Source: an alpha proteobacterium AAP38 (GTDB taxonomy: Bacteria; Pseudomonadota; Alphaproteobacteria; Azospirillales; Azospirillaceae). From it: a stretch of DNA of 64,000 nt. The notes beneath the pieces were generated by a model, which was given only the letters and a program-made list of their open reading frames with translations, had not been told where the DNA came from and ran no database searches. Positions 19,083 to 35,290 of this stretch are shown here, piece by piece (the first letter of the stretch is position 1; every line of letters begins with the position of its first letter). The stretch is taken from positions 186,001 to 250,000 of the forward strand of contig LJHR01000005.1 of the NCBI GenBank assembly GCA_001296005.1. The letters run 5' to 3'. A program made the position numbers and the translations under genes.

Positions 19083-20003
19083 TCAACCGAGAGAGGGGTA
19101 GAGCGCGGCGTAACGCAGGCCGAAGGCGGTCACCATCATGCCAGTTACATAAAGGCCGACGCCGACCGCCGAATACCAGACGGCACGCCCCACCGGATCG
19201 CCCAGGAAGCGGCGCATGCACACCATCTGCACCGCCAGTAATCCCCCGACCGCCAGGGCGTGGTAGGGCAGCGACCAATAGGCCAGAAGCCCGACCACGG
19301 TCAGTTGCGGCAGCGCCATCACGATACAGGCGATGCGGGCCGCTGCCTGTGCGCCGTGCAGGACGGGCAGTGTCGAAATCTTCATTTCGCTGTCGCCCCG
19401 GATCGACTTGAAATCATTCAAGGTCAGGATGCCATGCGCGCCGATGCCATAGAGCAGGCCCACCATAAGGATGGGGTTCGCCGGCATCAGCCCTGTCATG
19501 GCTGTCGCTGCGGTGATCCAGGGCAATGTCTCATAGCTCAACCCGACAGCGGCGTTGCCGATCCAGCCATTCTGTTTAAACCGGAAGGGAGGGGCGCTGT
19601 ATCCCCAGGCCAGTGCAAGGCCGGCCAGTGCCGCGATAAAAACCAGCGGCCCCAGCAAGGAGGCAACGGCCATCGACAGCAGCGACATCAGGATCGCGAT
19701 ATACAGACCCCATCGCCCGGGCATCCGGCCCGATGGAATGACACGATCAGGTTCATTGATGGCGTCCACATGCCGGTCAAACCAGTCATTGACGGCCTGG
19801 CTGGTCCCGCAGAGCAGGGGGCCGGCCAGCAGAACGCCCAGTGCCGCCGCGATGAAAGCCGCACTTAGCGGTTGGCCCGACGAAATCACCCCGCAGGCAT
19901 AGGCCCACATCGGCGGAAACCAGGTAATGGGCTTCAGCAGCGCGAGCACCGCTGAGGGGCCCGGCCAGTCACGTCGCAATATCTCGGTGCGGGTGATTTC
20001 CAT
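19083..20003 (-). CDS. bchG: Bacteriochlorophyll a synthase BchG
   Basis: 306 residues of the UbiA prenyltransferase family with about eight membrane helices. The aspartate-rich prenyl-diphosphate site NDWFDRHVDAINEPDR is present, and FKSIRGDSEMKI forms the second conserved loop. It esterifies bacteriochlorophyllide a with geranylgeranyl (or phytyl) diphosphate. It is the first gene of the bchG-transporter-bchP run, with a PpsR box 31 nt upstream of its start. Confidence 0.95.
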   Translation of the reverse strand: MEITRTEILRRDWPGPSAVLALLKPITWFPPMWAYACGVISSGQPLSAAFIAAALGVLLAGPLLCGTSQAVNDWFDRHVDAINEPDRVIPSGRMPGRWGLYIAILMSLLSMAVASLLGPLVFIAALAGLALAWGYSAPPFRFKQNGWIGNAAVGLSYETLPWITAATAMTGLMPANPILMVGLLYGIGAHGILTLNDFKSIRGDSEMKISTLPVLHGAQAAARIACIVMALPQLTVVGLLAYWSLPYHALAVGGLLAVQMVCMRRFLGDPVGRAVWYSAVGVGLYVTGMMVTAFGLRYAALYPSLG

Positions 20004-20033
20004 GGGGCGATGCTATGCCTGCCCAAAGGGAAG

Positions 20034-20051
20034 TGTCAACCTGAATTGACA
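20034..20051. promoter_or_regulatory. PpsR/CrtJ box upstream of bchG
   Basis: TGTCAACCTGAATTGACA fits TGT-N12-ACA exactly. A second half-site TTGACA lies at 20062-20067. Read leftward, the box ends in TTGACA, a consensus -35, but the -10 region 16-18 bp on is poor. The spacing to the bchG start is short, so repression by promoter occlusion is expected. Confidence 0.75.
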
Positions 20052-20153
20052 CTTCGCCGATTTGACACTTTTGCTGCATGCCATTGTCTGCGCACGCGCG
20101 CAGAAACCCCGGACCAGGAGGGCCGGGGGTGGGGAGTGGAGGGCGGATTAGGG

Positions 20154-21593
20154 TCAGTTGGAAGGGCGGTAATCTTCCAGACCGTGCCGGCGCAGCTTGA
20201 TATAGAGGCTCTGACGTGACAGGCCCAACATCTCCGCCGCTGATGCGCGGTTATTGTTGGTCTGGTCCAGCGCCGCCTCAATACAGATTTTCTCAATCAC
20301 TTCCAGCGACTCGCGCACCAGATCCTTCAGCGGAACGCGCCCGACAAGGTTGGCAAAGCCATCGGCCTGTTCCGGCGCGCCGGGGGCGGGTATGGACAGC
20401 CGTTCCGTCGTGACGACCGGTTGCGGAACAAAAATCACCTGGGTCAGGCTGGTTTCCGGATTGCGCCGCGCCGAAACCAGCACCGGACGATCACCGGACA
20501 GATTGTCGGTCAGGGTCGTGGCAAAGCCCCGCACCACCTGTTCTTCGGCCAATCTGGAATAGAAAACATGCAGGTCGAGCGATGTCTTGGAGAACCAGGT
20601 TCCCAGATTGCGTCCAACGACCTGTGCGATGGACGGTGCCTGCGCCAGATCCAGAAATAGGGTGTTGGCACCCACGATCTGGCCCTGATCATTGGTCTGG
20701 ACTGCGGGTTCCGGCACATCGGTAAGATCGACCGGCCGCTCGTTCCGCTTTTCCACCTGCTGACGCCGGGCTTCCTGCGCGTCGCTACTCTGCCAGGCAG
20801 AGATGATGAGATTGGTGATGCCGTTCTCGCGGTAAGAACGCAGGGAGAGCGATACAGGTTCGCCCTTGACCGTTTTCAGCGTATCCAGCCGGACGGGACT
20901 GGCGCTGTGGCGCGCCTCGCCGATGGCATCGCTCAACGCGTCGCGATCCTGTTTGCGGAACAGGTCGCGGAACGGCTTGCCGACGATACCGGTCGAACCG
21001 CCGCCGACCAGACTCATGGCTGCGGCATTGGCGTCCAGCACCGTCTTACGCTCACCATCCAGCATGACGTGCGCGATGGTTGAGACGCGGAAGGCGGTGC
21101 GGTACCGGGCCTCCGCCTCCTGCAGCTCGCGGTAATCAGCCTCCAACTCCATCTGGGTTTCTACCAGACGCTGCTGATCCTTCATCTGCTGGCGCAATTC
21201 ACGACCAACCACCAGCATGTAGGGGGAATCGGCCACGGAAAAACCCGAATAGAGTACGGGCAGGTCCGGCTTGCCATCACAGCTATGGTTTACCTGGTAG
21301 CCACGGGCCTGCCGCGCGCTGTCCTGACCGGTCAGCATGGCGTCGATCTTGGGCACGGATTCCACAGTCACCAGATCCTGAAGCCGCTTGCCGACCGCCT
21401 TGGTCAGGCCATAGCTGCCCATATCAGGATCTGCAAAATGAATACGATGGACGGTATGATCCTGACCGACCAGCATGACGATATCGGCGCCCAGTCCAAC
21501 AAGAGCCAAAATAGAATCGGCATCCAGCGATTTCAGCAGGCTGAGGGCAACTTCGGTGCCGTGCATCGCGTTCTTACCGTTGAGCGTCTTCAT
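20154..21593 (-). CDS. ppsR: Redox-responsive repressor PpsR/CrtJ
   Basis: 479 residues. An N-terminal domain is followed by PAS domains (about residues 145-260 and 285-390) with a coiled-coil Q-linker between, and a FIS-type helix-turn-helix lies at the C-terminus (about 445-475). The redox cysteine preceding the HTH is Cys437 in EKICIEAALDQTNNNRA, the counterpart of the CrtJ regulatory cysteine. It binds TGT-N12-ACA and represses bch, crt and puf genes aerobically. The ATG at 21593 is chosen because it overlaps the aerR stop (ATGA) and the only upstream in-frame start is a TTG. The aerR-ppsR pair is the classical order. Confidence 0.95.
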   Translation of the reverse strand: MKTLNGKNAMHGTEVALSLLKSLDADSILALVGLGADIVMLVGQDHTVHRIHFADPDMGSYGLTKAVGKRLQDLVTVESVPKIDAMLTGQDSARQARGYQVNHSCDGKPDLPVLYSGFSVADSPYMLVVGRELRQQMKDQQRLVETQMELEADYRELQEAEARYRTAFRVSTIAHVMLDGERKTVLDANAAAMSLVGGGSTGIVGKPFRDLFRKQDRDALSDAIGEARHSASPVRLDTLKTVKGEPVSLSLRSYRENGITNLIISAWQSSDAQEARRQQVEKRNERPVDLTDVPEPAVQTNDQGQIVGANTLFLDLAQAPSIAQVVGRNLGTWFSKTSLDLHVFYSRLAEEQVVRGFATTLTDNLSGDRPVLVSARRNPETSLTQVIFVPQPVVTTERLSIPAPGAPEQADGFANLVGRVPLKDLVRESLEVIEKICIEAALDQTNNNRASAAEMLGLSRQSLYIKLRRHGLEDYRPSN

Positions 21594-22540
21594 CTCAGAA
21601 GCCAATCAGGTCGTCTGTCATTGACAAGGACCCTTTGGCCAGATGCTTGTGCCTGATGGCCGAATGCTTCCAGCTCATAAAATTTCTCACATATCTTTGA
21701 CGCGGAGTAAACACTGTCACAGATGCAGTCAATCCCCAAACCCACAAGAAAATCAACAAACTCTAATGCAGCGACCCCGCCTGCGACAATCGGTGTCCGC
21801 GCACCGGGCGACACAGCTCGCACCGCGACCACAATATCCTCGAATTCCTTCTTGAGCCGGTGGTTGCTCCACCCGATGCAGACGATGTCCGCCCGCTTCA
21901 GGGTGGAGCGCAGGTTCGCCCCCTGCGGATCGTTCCCTTCAAGGATCTGGTTGGACCAGCCCATGGCATCGAATAGCAGCCCTAGAATGTGGGAGCCCAA
22001 TGTGTGCTGCTCGCCGAACGGAGTGACCAGCGCGACAAACGGCACCCAACTGCGTGGCTGCCGGCCACGGAACTCGAAGGAGAGCAGTCGGATAATCTCC
22101 TGAAGCCGGGCGGTGCCGATGGTTACATCGATGAAGTCGCAATCGTCATCGACCCATCTGCGGCCAAGAAGGCGGGCCACCGCCTCGATGAATAGGACCG
22201 AGACGATATCCGGCTGGTCGTGGGGGATTTCGCGCCGCATGAACTCGCGCAGGGCCGACGCGCGCACCCCCGGTCGGACCACCTGGGCGCAGAAATCCGA
22301 CAGAGCCGCGTCGTAACGACGGTCATGCTCAAGTCCGATGTCATAGCGCGCTGCCAGCTTTCCGGCGGTCATTGGCGCCACGGTCCTTTGGATAATGCGG
22401 CGGAGCCCGTCCCGTTCGCTTGACGCTAGGTACCCTGGTTGGCCTTGGGGGGCAAGCGATACCCCTCCCATCGGCCCCTCGGCCCGCAGGGCCGAGCGCT
22501 CTTGGTAATGATGGTCGGTGTCTGCGAATATTCTGCCCAT
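21590..22540 (-). CDS. aerR: B12-binding PpsR antirepressor AerR/PpaA
   Basis: 316 residues from the ATG at 22540; the frame stays open to 22669 but the upper part has only a TTG start. An N-terminal helical domain is followed by a cobalamin-binding Rossmann fold. EQHTLG contains His179, corresponding to the B12-coordinating His of AerR, which lacks the classical DxHxxG motif. In Rhodobacter, AerR with light-exposed B12 counteracts CrtJ/PpsR. It overlaps ppsR by ATGA, and its promoter region is shared with divergent bchF and contains PpsR boxes, suggesting feedback control. Confidence 0.92.
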   Translation of the reverse strand: MGRIFADTDHHYQERSALRAEGPMGGVSLAPQGQPGYLASSERDGLRRIIQRTVAPMTAGKLAARYDIGLEHDRRYDAALSDFCAQVVRPGVRASALREFMRREIPHDQPDIVSVLFIEAVARLLGRRWVDDDCDFIDVTIGTARLQEIIRLLSFEFRGRQPRSWVPFVALVTPFGEQHTLGSHILGLLFDAMGWSNQILEGNDPQGANLRSTLKRADIVCIGWSNHRLKKEFEDIVVAVRAVSPGARTPIVAGGVAALEFVDFLVGLGIDCICDSVYSASKICEKFYELEAFGHQAQASGQRVLVNDRRPDWLLR

Positions 22541-22659
22541 TTGTCCGCCGCGAGAACGCCCCCCTATCAACCCAGAGCCTGCGCGGCGCAAGGTGCGGGT
22601 GTGGTTCAGGGGACCAGCACACTGGCGAGCGTCCTCAGAATGGCCGGCTTGCCCGACGA

Positions 22660-22693
22660 TGTAAATCAAAATTTACGTCAACTTAGATTGACA
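22660..22693. promoter_or_regulatory. Two overlapping PpsR/CrtJ boxes between aerR and bchF
   Basis: TGTAAATCAAAATTTACG (22660-22677) and CGTCAACTTAGATTGACA (22676-22693) each differ from TGT-N12-ACA by one base and overlap by two bases. TAGATT inside the second box sits where the -10 lies in the bchC and crtD boxes and could serve bchF, but no good -35 is found upstream of it. They lie 74 nt before bchF and 120 nt before aerR. Confidence 0.65.
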
Positions 22694-22766
22694 CTTTTGC
22701 ATTTCGATGGGACTGTTGCCTATCCCGAGAGCCCGATGGACAGCCGGACGGGGAGAAGGAGACAGC

Positions 22767-30831
<8,065 letters not shown>

Positions 30832-30844
30832 CAGGGAGCCCGCG

Positions 30845-31558
30845 ATGACGCATGTCGATCACATACGCCGAACCGGAGAGATCGAACATTACTTCGATCG
30901 CACCGCACTGGACGCCTGGAAGAAGCTGACCGGTGAACAGCCGGTCAGCGGCATCCGCGCAACTGTCCGGCGGGGCCGGGACACCATGCGCCGGATCTTG
31001 ATGGGCATGCTGCCGAAGGATCTGACGGGCTGGCGTATTCTGGACGCCGGTTGCGGATCAGGCGTGATGTCGCTGGAACTGATGGATCGCGGTGCCGATG
31101 TTCTGGGTATCGACCTGTCGGCACAGATGGTGGAATTCGCCCGTCAGCGCGCGGCGGAGCATCGGTCTGTCGGCGCCCATCCAGGCACGGTGCGCTTCGA
31201 TAGCGGCGACATGCTGGATTCGCGGCATGGCCGGTTCGATGCCGTGATGGCCATGGATGTGCTGATCCATTATGAGGCCGCGCACGCGACGCGCGTGTTG
31301 GAACAACTGGCGGCACGTACCGACCGCAAGATGGTTTTTACGCTGGCGCCGGGTTCGCGCTTCTTGCGCACCATGCTGGCGGCAGGCCGGGCCTTCCCGC
31401 GCGGCAACCGTTCTCCTTCTATCTATCCGGTGGATACCGACGATCTTGTCGCCAACCTCATCGCCGGCTCGGACATGGCGGGGTGGCTGGTGGGGCGGAC
31501 GGAACGCGTCTCCATCGGTTTCTACAAATCCCAGGCCATGGAGGTCTTCCGGCCATGA
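30845..31558 (+). CDS. bchM: Mg-protoporphyrin IX O-methyltransferase BchM
   Basis: 237 residues from the ATG at 30845 (ACAGGGAGCC upstream). SAM-binding motif I ILDAGCGSG is at residues 65-73, and the C-terminal region has the Mg-protoporphyrin methyltransferase features (YPVDTDDL, TERVSIGFYKSQAMEVFRP). It methylates the C13 propionate of Mg-protoporphyrin, giving the substrate of AcsF. Its stop overlaps the lhaA start (ATGA). Confidence 0.94.
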   Translation: MTHVDHIRRTGEIEHYFDRTALDAWKKLTGEQPVSGIRATVRRGRDTMRRILMGMLPKDLTGWRILDAGCGSGVMSLELMDRGADVLGIDLSAQMVEFARQRAAEHRSVGAHPGTVRFDSGDMLDSRHGRFDAVMAMDVLIHYEAAHATRVLEQLAARTDRKMVFTLAPGSRFLRTMLAAGRAFPRGNRSPSIYPVDTDDLVANLIAGSDMAGWLVGRTERVSIGFYKSQAMEVFRP

Positions 31559-32994
31559 GCATGGGCGCCGCCAACCGCAGGATCATCGGGCTCTGGCAAA
31601 AGCTGGGGACCCGTTACATGCCGTTCGCGGATGCGGCGTCTATGGAGATGCCGCTGTCGCGCCTGCTGCGGCTGGCTCTGTTCCAGATCTCGGTCGGCTG
31701 CGTCATGGTGCTGCTGAACGGCACCTTGAACCGTGTGATGATCGTGGAACTGAGTGTGCCGGTGGAACTGGTGTCTGCGGCCATCGCCATCCCGGTCCTG
31801 GCCGCGCCGCTGCGCCTGTTCTTCGGCTACCGGTCTGATGCTCATCGCTCCGTCCTTGGCTGGCGTCGCGTGCCTTATGTCTGGCTGGGCAGCCTATTGC
31901 AGTTCGGGGGGCTGGCCATCATGCCGTTCGCCCTGCTGTTGCTGCAATCGCAGACGGTGGGGCCAGAATGGGCGGGTGCGGTTGGCGCCTTCGCTGCCTT
32001 CATGCTGACCGGTTTTGGCATGCACATGTCACAGACGGCGGGGCTGGCGCTGGCCAGTGATCTGGTCCCGGCGGACAAGCGTCCGCGCGTGGTGGCCTTG
32101 CTGTATGTGATGCTGCTGGTCGGCATGATCGGGGCGTCTGCCTTCTACTCCGTGGCCTTGGTTGATTTCTCCGCCATGCACCTGATCCAGGTGATCCAGG
32201 GGACAGCGGTTTTCACCATCTTCCTCAATGTCATCGCCATCTGGAAGCAGGAGGCCCGCAATCCCGCCCGGGTCGCCGAACGCGGTACCCGCGCCGGCTT
32301 CTGGGACGCGCTTGCCCAGTATCGCAGCGATGCCGGAACGGTACGTCTGCTGCTGGCCGTTGCGGTCGGGTCGGCCGCCTTCTCCATGCAGGATATCCTG
32401 CTGGAACCCTATGGCGGTGAAATACTGGGCATGTCGGTGGGGCGCACGACCCTGCTCACCGGATTCTGGGCGATGGGCACAATGGCGGGTTTCGCCTGGG
32501 CCGCCAAAAGCCTGGGCCGGGGCGGGGAGATGTACCGCATCGCCGCACGCGGCCTGCTGATCGGGATCAGCGCCTTTTCGGTGATCATTCTGGCGGAGCC
32601 GCTGGAAATTCACGGCCTGTTCTATGTGGGCGCTGCCGGTGTCGGGTTGGGTGGCGGGTTGTTCTCCGTTGGCACTCTGCTGGGGGCCATGGCGGTATCG
32701 GCACGGTCGGAAAGCGGCATCGTGGTCGGTGCCTGGGGGGCGGTTCAGTCCACGGCCATGGGCTGCTCCCTTCTGGCGGCGGGTCTGATCAAGAATGGCG
32801 TCAACTCGCTGGCGCTTGATGGGCGCCTGGGTGAGGCGATGACGACCCGTGCTGCCGGCTATCTCACTGTCTACAGTTTTGAAATTATACTGCTTTTCGT
32901 CTGCCTGGCAGTGATCGGCCCCCTGACGGGCCTGCGCTATCGGGCGGTGGGTTCTGGTGACATGCGTTTGGGCCTGGCGGAGATGCCCGGCTGA
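31555..32994 (+). CDS. lhaA: PucC-family LH1 assembly protein LhaA
   Basis: 479 residues with about 12 membrane helices, of the PucC/LhaA family. The start MSMGAANRR is fixed by the ATGA overlap with bchM; the frame is open 24 codons upstream. LNRVMIVELSVP is shared with the bchG-linked paralogue at 17.7-19.1 kb. LhaA is required for LH1 assembly, probably by delivering bacteriochlorophyll. Its position just upstream of puhA is the classical one (F1696/LhaA-puhA). Confidence 0.92.
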   Translation: MSMGAANRRIIGLWQKLGTRYMPFADAASMEMPLSRLLRLALFQISVGCVMVLLNGTLNRVMIVELSVPVELVSAAIAIPVLAAPLRLFFGYRSDAHRSVLGWRRVPYVWLGSLLQFGGLAIMPFALLLLQSQTVGPEWAGAVGAFAAFMLTGFGMHMSQTAGLALASDLVPADKRPRVVALLYVMLLVGMIGASAFYSVALVDFSAMHLIQVIQGTAVFTIFLNVIAIWKQEARNPARVAERGTRAGFWDALAQYRSDAGTVRLLLAVAVGSAAFSMQDILLEPYGGEILGMSVGRTTLLTGFWAMGTMAGFAWAAKSLGRGGEMYRIAARGLLIGISAFSVIILAEPLEIHGLFYVGAAGVGLGGGLFSVGTLLGAMAVSARSESGIVVGAWGAVQSTAMGCSLLAAGLIKNGVNSLALDGRLGEAMTTRAAGYLTVYSFEIILLFVCLAVIGPLTGLRYRAVGSGDMRLGLAEMPG

Positions 32995-33030
32995 TCGCCG
33001 GCGCAAGCGCCATCAACTGGAGGGACAAAA

Positions 33031-33816
33031 ATGACCGGTTCTCTCGGCGGCAGCCTTGATGTGGCGCAGATGGTGCTTTACGCCTTCTGGCTCTTCTTTG
33101 CGGGCCTTATCTGGTATCTGCGGCAGGAGGACCGGCGGGAAGGCTACCCGCTGGAGGAGGATGCGACGGGACGGTACAACAAGAACCCGTTTCTGTTCAT
33201 TCCCCCGAAAAAGACCTTCGTTCTGCCGCATGGTCAGGGTGCCAGGCAGGTGCCGGACTTTGTGCGCGACACGCGCCCCCTGTCGGCCAAGCGTTTTGCC
33301 AAGGCGCCGGGTTCCCCGATCGAGCCGCTGGGTAACCCGCTTCTGGCTGGTGTCGGTCCGGGTTCCTGGGCGGAACGTGCCGAACATCCTGATATGACGG
33401 CCCATGGCGATCCGCGCATCGTGCCGCTGCGCCTGGCTGCTGGCTTTGCGATTGCCGAAGGCGAAACCGATCCGCGCGGCCTGTCCGTCGTCGCCTGTGA
33501 TGGCAAGGTGGCGGGCACCGTTGCCGATGTCTGGGTGGACCGGTCAGAGCATCTGATCCGCTATTACGAAGTGGCCGTCGCCGCCGGTGAAACGGCGCGC
33601 AACGTGCTGCTGCCAAACAACTTCGTTGTGATCCAGACGGGTCGCGGTAACCGGCGTCAGCTTTATGTTCAAGCCGTCACCGCGGCGCAGTTCGCGGATG
33701 TGCCGGCCACGGCGCAGGACGGGATTGTGACCCTGCGTGAGGAAGACAAGATCGCCGCCTATTTCGGCGCCGGTCTTCTGTACGCCGTCAGTGACAGACA
33801 GGAGTCGCTGCTGTGA
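33031..33816 (+). CDS. puhA: Photosynthetic reaction centre H subunit
   Basis: 261 residues with the single N-terminal membrane helix (about 12-32, LYAFWLFFAGLIWYL) and a cytoplasmic PRC-barrel domain (about 120-250). It caps the L/M core and shapes the proton path to QB. Ribosome site GGAGGGACAAAA. Its stop overlaps the puhB GTG start. Confidence 0.96.
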   Translation: MTGSLGGSLDVAQMVLYAFWLFFAGLIWYLRQEDRREGYPLEEDATGRYNKNPFLFIPPKKTFVLPHGQGARQVPDFVRDTRPLSAKRFAKAPGSPIEPLGNPLLAGVGPGSWAERAEHPDMTAHGDPRIVPLRLAAGFAIAEGETDPRGLSVVACDGKVAGTVADVWVDRSEHLIRYYEVAVAAGETARNVLLPNNFVVIQTGRGNRRQLYVQAVTAAQFADVPATAQDGIVTLREEDKIAAYFGAGLLYAVSDRQESLL

Positions 33817-34484
33817 AACAGTTCATTGCCCGCGAACATGAGATTGAGCCGGTCCCCGGCCTGCCGGGGAATCTGCCGGCAGGTGAGGAGATCCTCTGGC
33901 AGGGGCGTCCCTCTGCCCGGCTGGTAGCCAAGCATGTGCTCAAAAGCAACTGGATCGGCGGCTATTTCGTCATCCTGGGCCTGTGGGCCGCCGCTGCCGG
34001 TATGGCTGACGGCCAGCCGGCGGGCGGCATCCTGTTCTCTGTCGCTGTCCTGATCGGTCTGGCGGCGCTGGCGCTTGGCCTGCTGGAACTGTTCGCCTGG
34101 GCGGTGGAGCGGACGACGCTTTACACCGTCACCAGCGAAAGGGTGGTGATGCGGTTCGGTGTCGCCTTGTCGATGACCCTCAACCTGCCCTTCAGCCAGA
34201 TTGATACGGTGGCCCTGGGCCGTTTGGGCGGTAAGGCGGGAACCATCGCCATGGCCCTGCGCAAGGGCTACCGGTTGTCCTGGATGGTGCAATGGCCGCA
34301 TGTGCGCGGCTGGCGGTTTGCATCCCCGGAACCCAGCCTGATCTGCTTGGCCGACGCCGAAGCGGTGGCCGCCATCATGACCCTGGCCTATGGGCAGAAT
34401 GCCAGCGCCCGGTCCGACCATCCGCGTCTGCGGGTGGCCGCCAATTCGGTTGATACCATCCCGCATGCTGTTGATGCGGAATAG
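33813..34484 (+). CDS. puhB: Photosynthetic complex assembly protein PuhB
   Basis: 223 residues, GTG start overlapping the puhA stop (GTGA). Two membrane helices (about 46-66 and 72-96) and a bacterial PH-like domain (about 105-185) match PuhB, which helps reaction-centre and LH1 assembly. It lies between puhA and puhC as in other purple bacteria. Confidence 0.92.
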   Translation: MKQFIAREHEIEPVPGLPGNLPAGEEILWQGRPSARLVAKHVLKSNWIGGYFVILGLWAAAAGMADGQPAGGILFSVAVLIGLAALALGLLELFAWAVERTTLYTVTSERVVMRFGVALSMTLNLPFSQIDTVALGRLGGKAGTIAMALRKGYRLSWMVQWPHVRGWRFASPEPSLICLADAEAVAAIMTLAYGQNASARSDHPRLRVAANSVDTIPHAVDAE

Positions 34485-34490
34485 GAGGGG

Positions 34491-34988
34491 ATGATGCCAT
34501 CCGCGCTTAGCCTGGGTTATCTCGACAGCCGGAAGCGGCAGGGGACGAACCGGTTCCCGCGCTGGATATTGCTGTCCACAGCAACACTTCTGATCTTCGC
34601 CACTGCCGCCGTGATGTTCGGTCAGGAAACGGGGATCGGCGTGGTGCGGGAGGAGGCGAGCCGTCCTGTCGCGATCCGCGACATCACCATCACCCGCGCC
34701 GCAGGCGACAGGGTGATGGTCACGGACGCCACGACGGGTGTGGTGATCGCTGACTACCCCGTTGATGAGGGCGGGTTCGTCCGTGGCTCCTTGCGGGCCT
34801 TTGAACGGATGCGCGATGTGGCGGCGGCACCGAAGGACGCGCCCTACCGTCTGATCCGTTGGGAGTCCGGGCGGGTCAGCCTGTCCGACACCGCGACGGG
34901 CGAACGCATCTATCTTGACGCATTTGGCCGGGACAATGCGGCAGCCTTTGCCGCTCTGCTCGGCCTGAAAGGGGGAGCAAAGCCATGA
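34491..34988 (+). CDS. puhC: Photosynthetic complex assembly protein PuhC
   Basis: 165 residues with one membrane helix near residues 25-45 and a periplasmic domain, as in PuhC. PuhC is needed for efficient LH1-reaction-centre organisation. AGGAGGGG immediately precedes two in-frame ATG codons (34491 and 34494); the second has better spacing. Its stop overlaps the next ORF (ATGA). Confidence 0.88.
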   Translation: MMPSALSLGYLDSRKRQGTNRFPRWILLSTATLLIFATAAVMFGQETGIGVVREEASRPVAIRDITITRAAGDRVMVTDATTGVVIADYPVDEGGFVRGSLRAFERMRDVAAAPKDAPYRLIRWESGRVSLSDTATGERIYLDAFGRDNAAAFAALLGLKGGAKP

Positions 34989-35290
34989 ACCCCGTCTTTG
35001 CCATGATGCGGCGGCGCGAGACCGTCGACTGCACTGTCGAGATCAACAATACGTTTGAGGCGTTGGGAGCCCATCTGCGCTTCGACAATGGTGTGATTGT
35101 CCATCCTGGTGATGAGGTCCTGGTGCATGGCGCGCCGGTGCAGGTGCCCTACGGCCAAAGCCAAAGCTTCCGGCGGCAGGCGACCATCACCCGCGCCGGT
35201 GCGCTGGAACGTGCCTGGACGCGGGCGACCGGTGACCTGGACATGCTGGAACTGTGCGAATTCAACTTCACGGAGAGGGCACTGTCATGA
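34985..35290 (+). CDS. Conserved ~100-aa PGC protein between puhC and acsF, function unknown
   Basis: 101 residues, no signal peptide or membrane helix, probably cytoplasmic and mostly beta-strand. A notable stretch is HPGDEVLVHGAPVQVPYGQS, followed by basic RRQATITRA and an acidic C-terminus (DLDMLELCEFNF). ATGA overlaps with puhC before it and acsF after it show it is translated as part of the operon. I recall similar unnamed ORFs just before acsF in other alphaproteobacterial PGCs. A link to the cyclase, perhaps as an accessory factor, is inference from this coupling only. Confidence 0.75.
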   Translation: MNPVFAMMRRRETVDCTVEINNTFEALGAHLRFDNGVIVHPGDEVLVHGAPVQVPYGQSQSFRRQATITRAGALERAWTRATGDLDMLELCEFNFTERALS

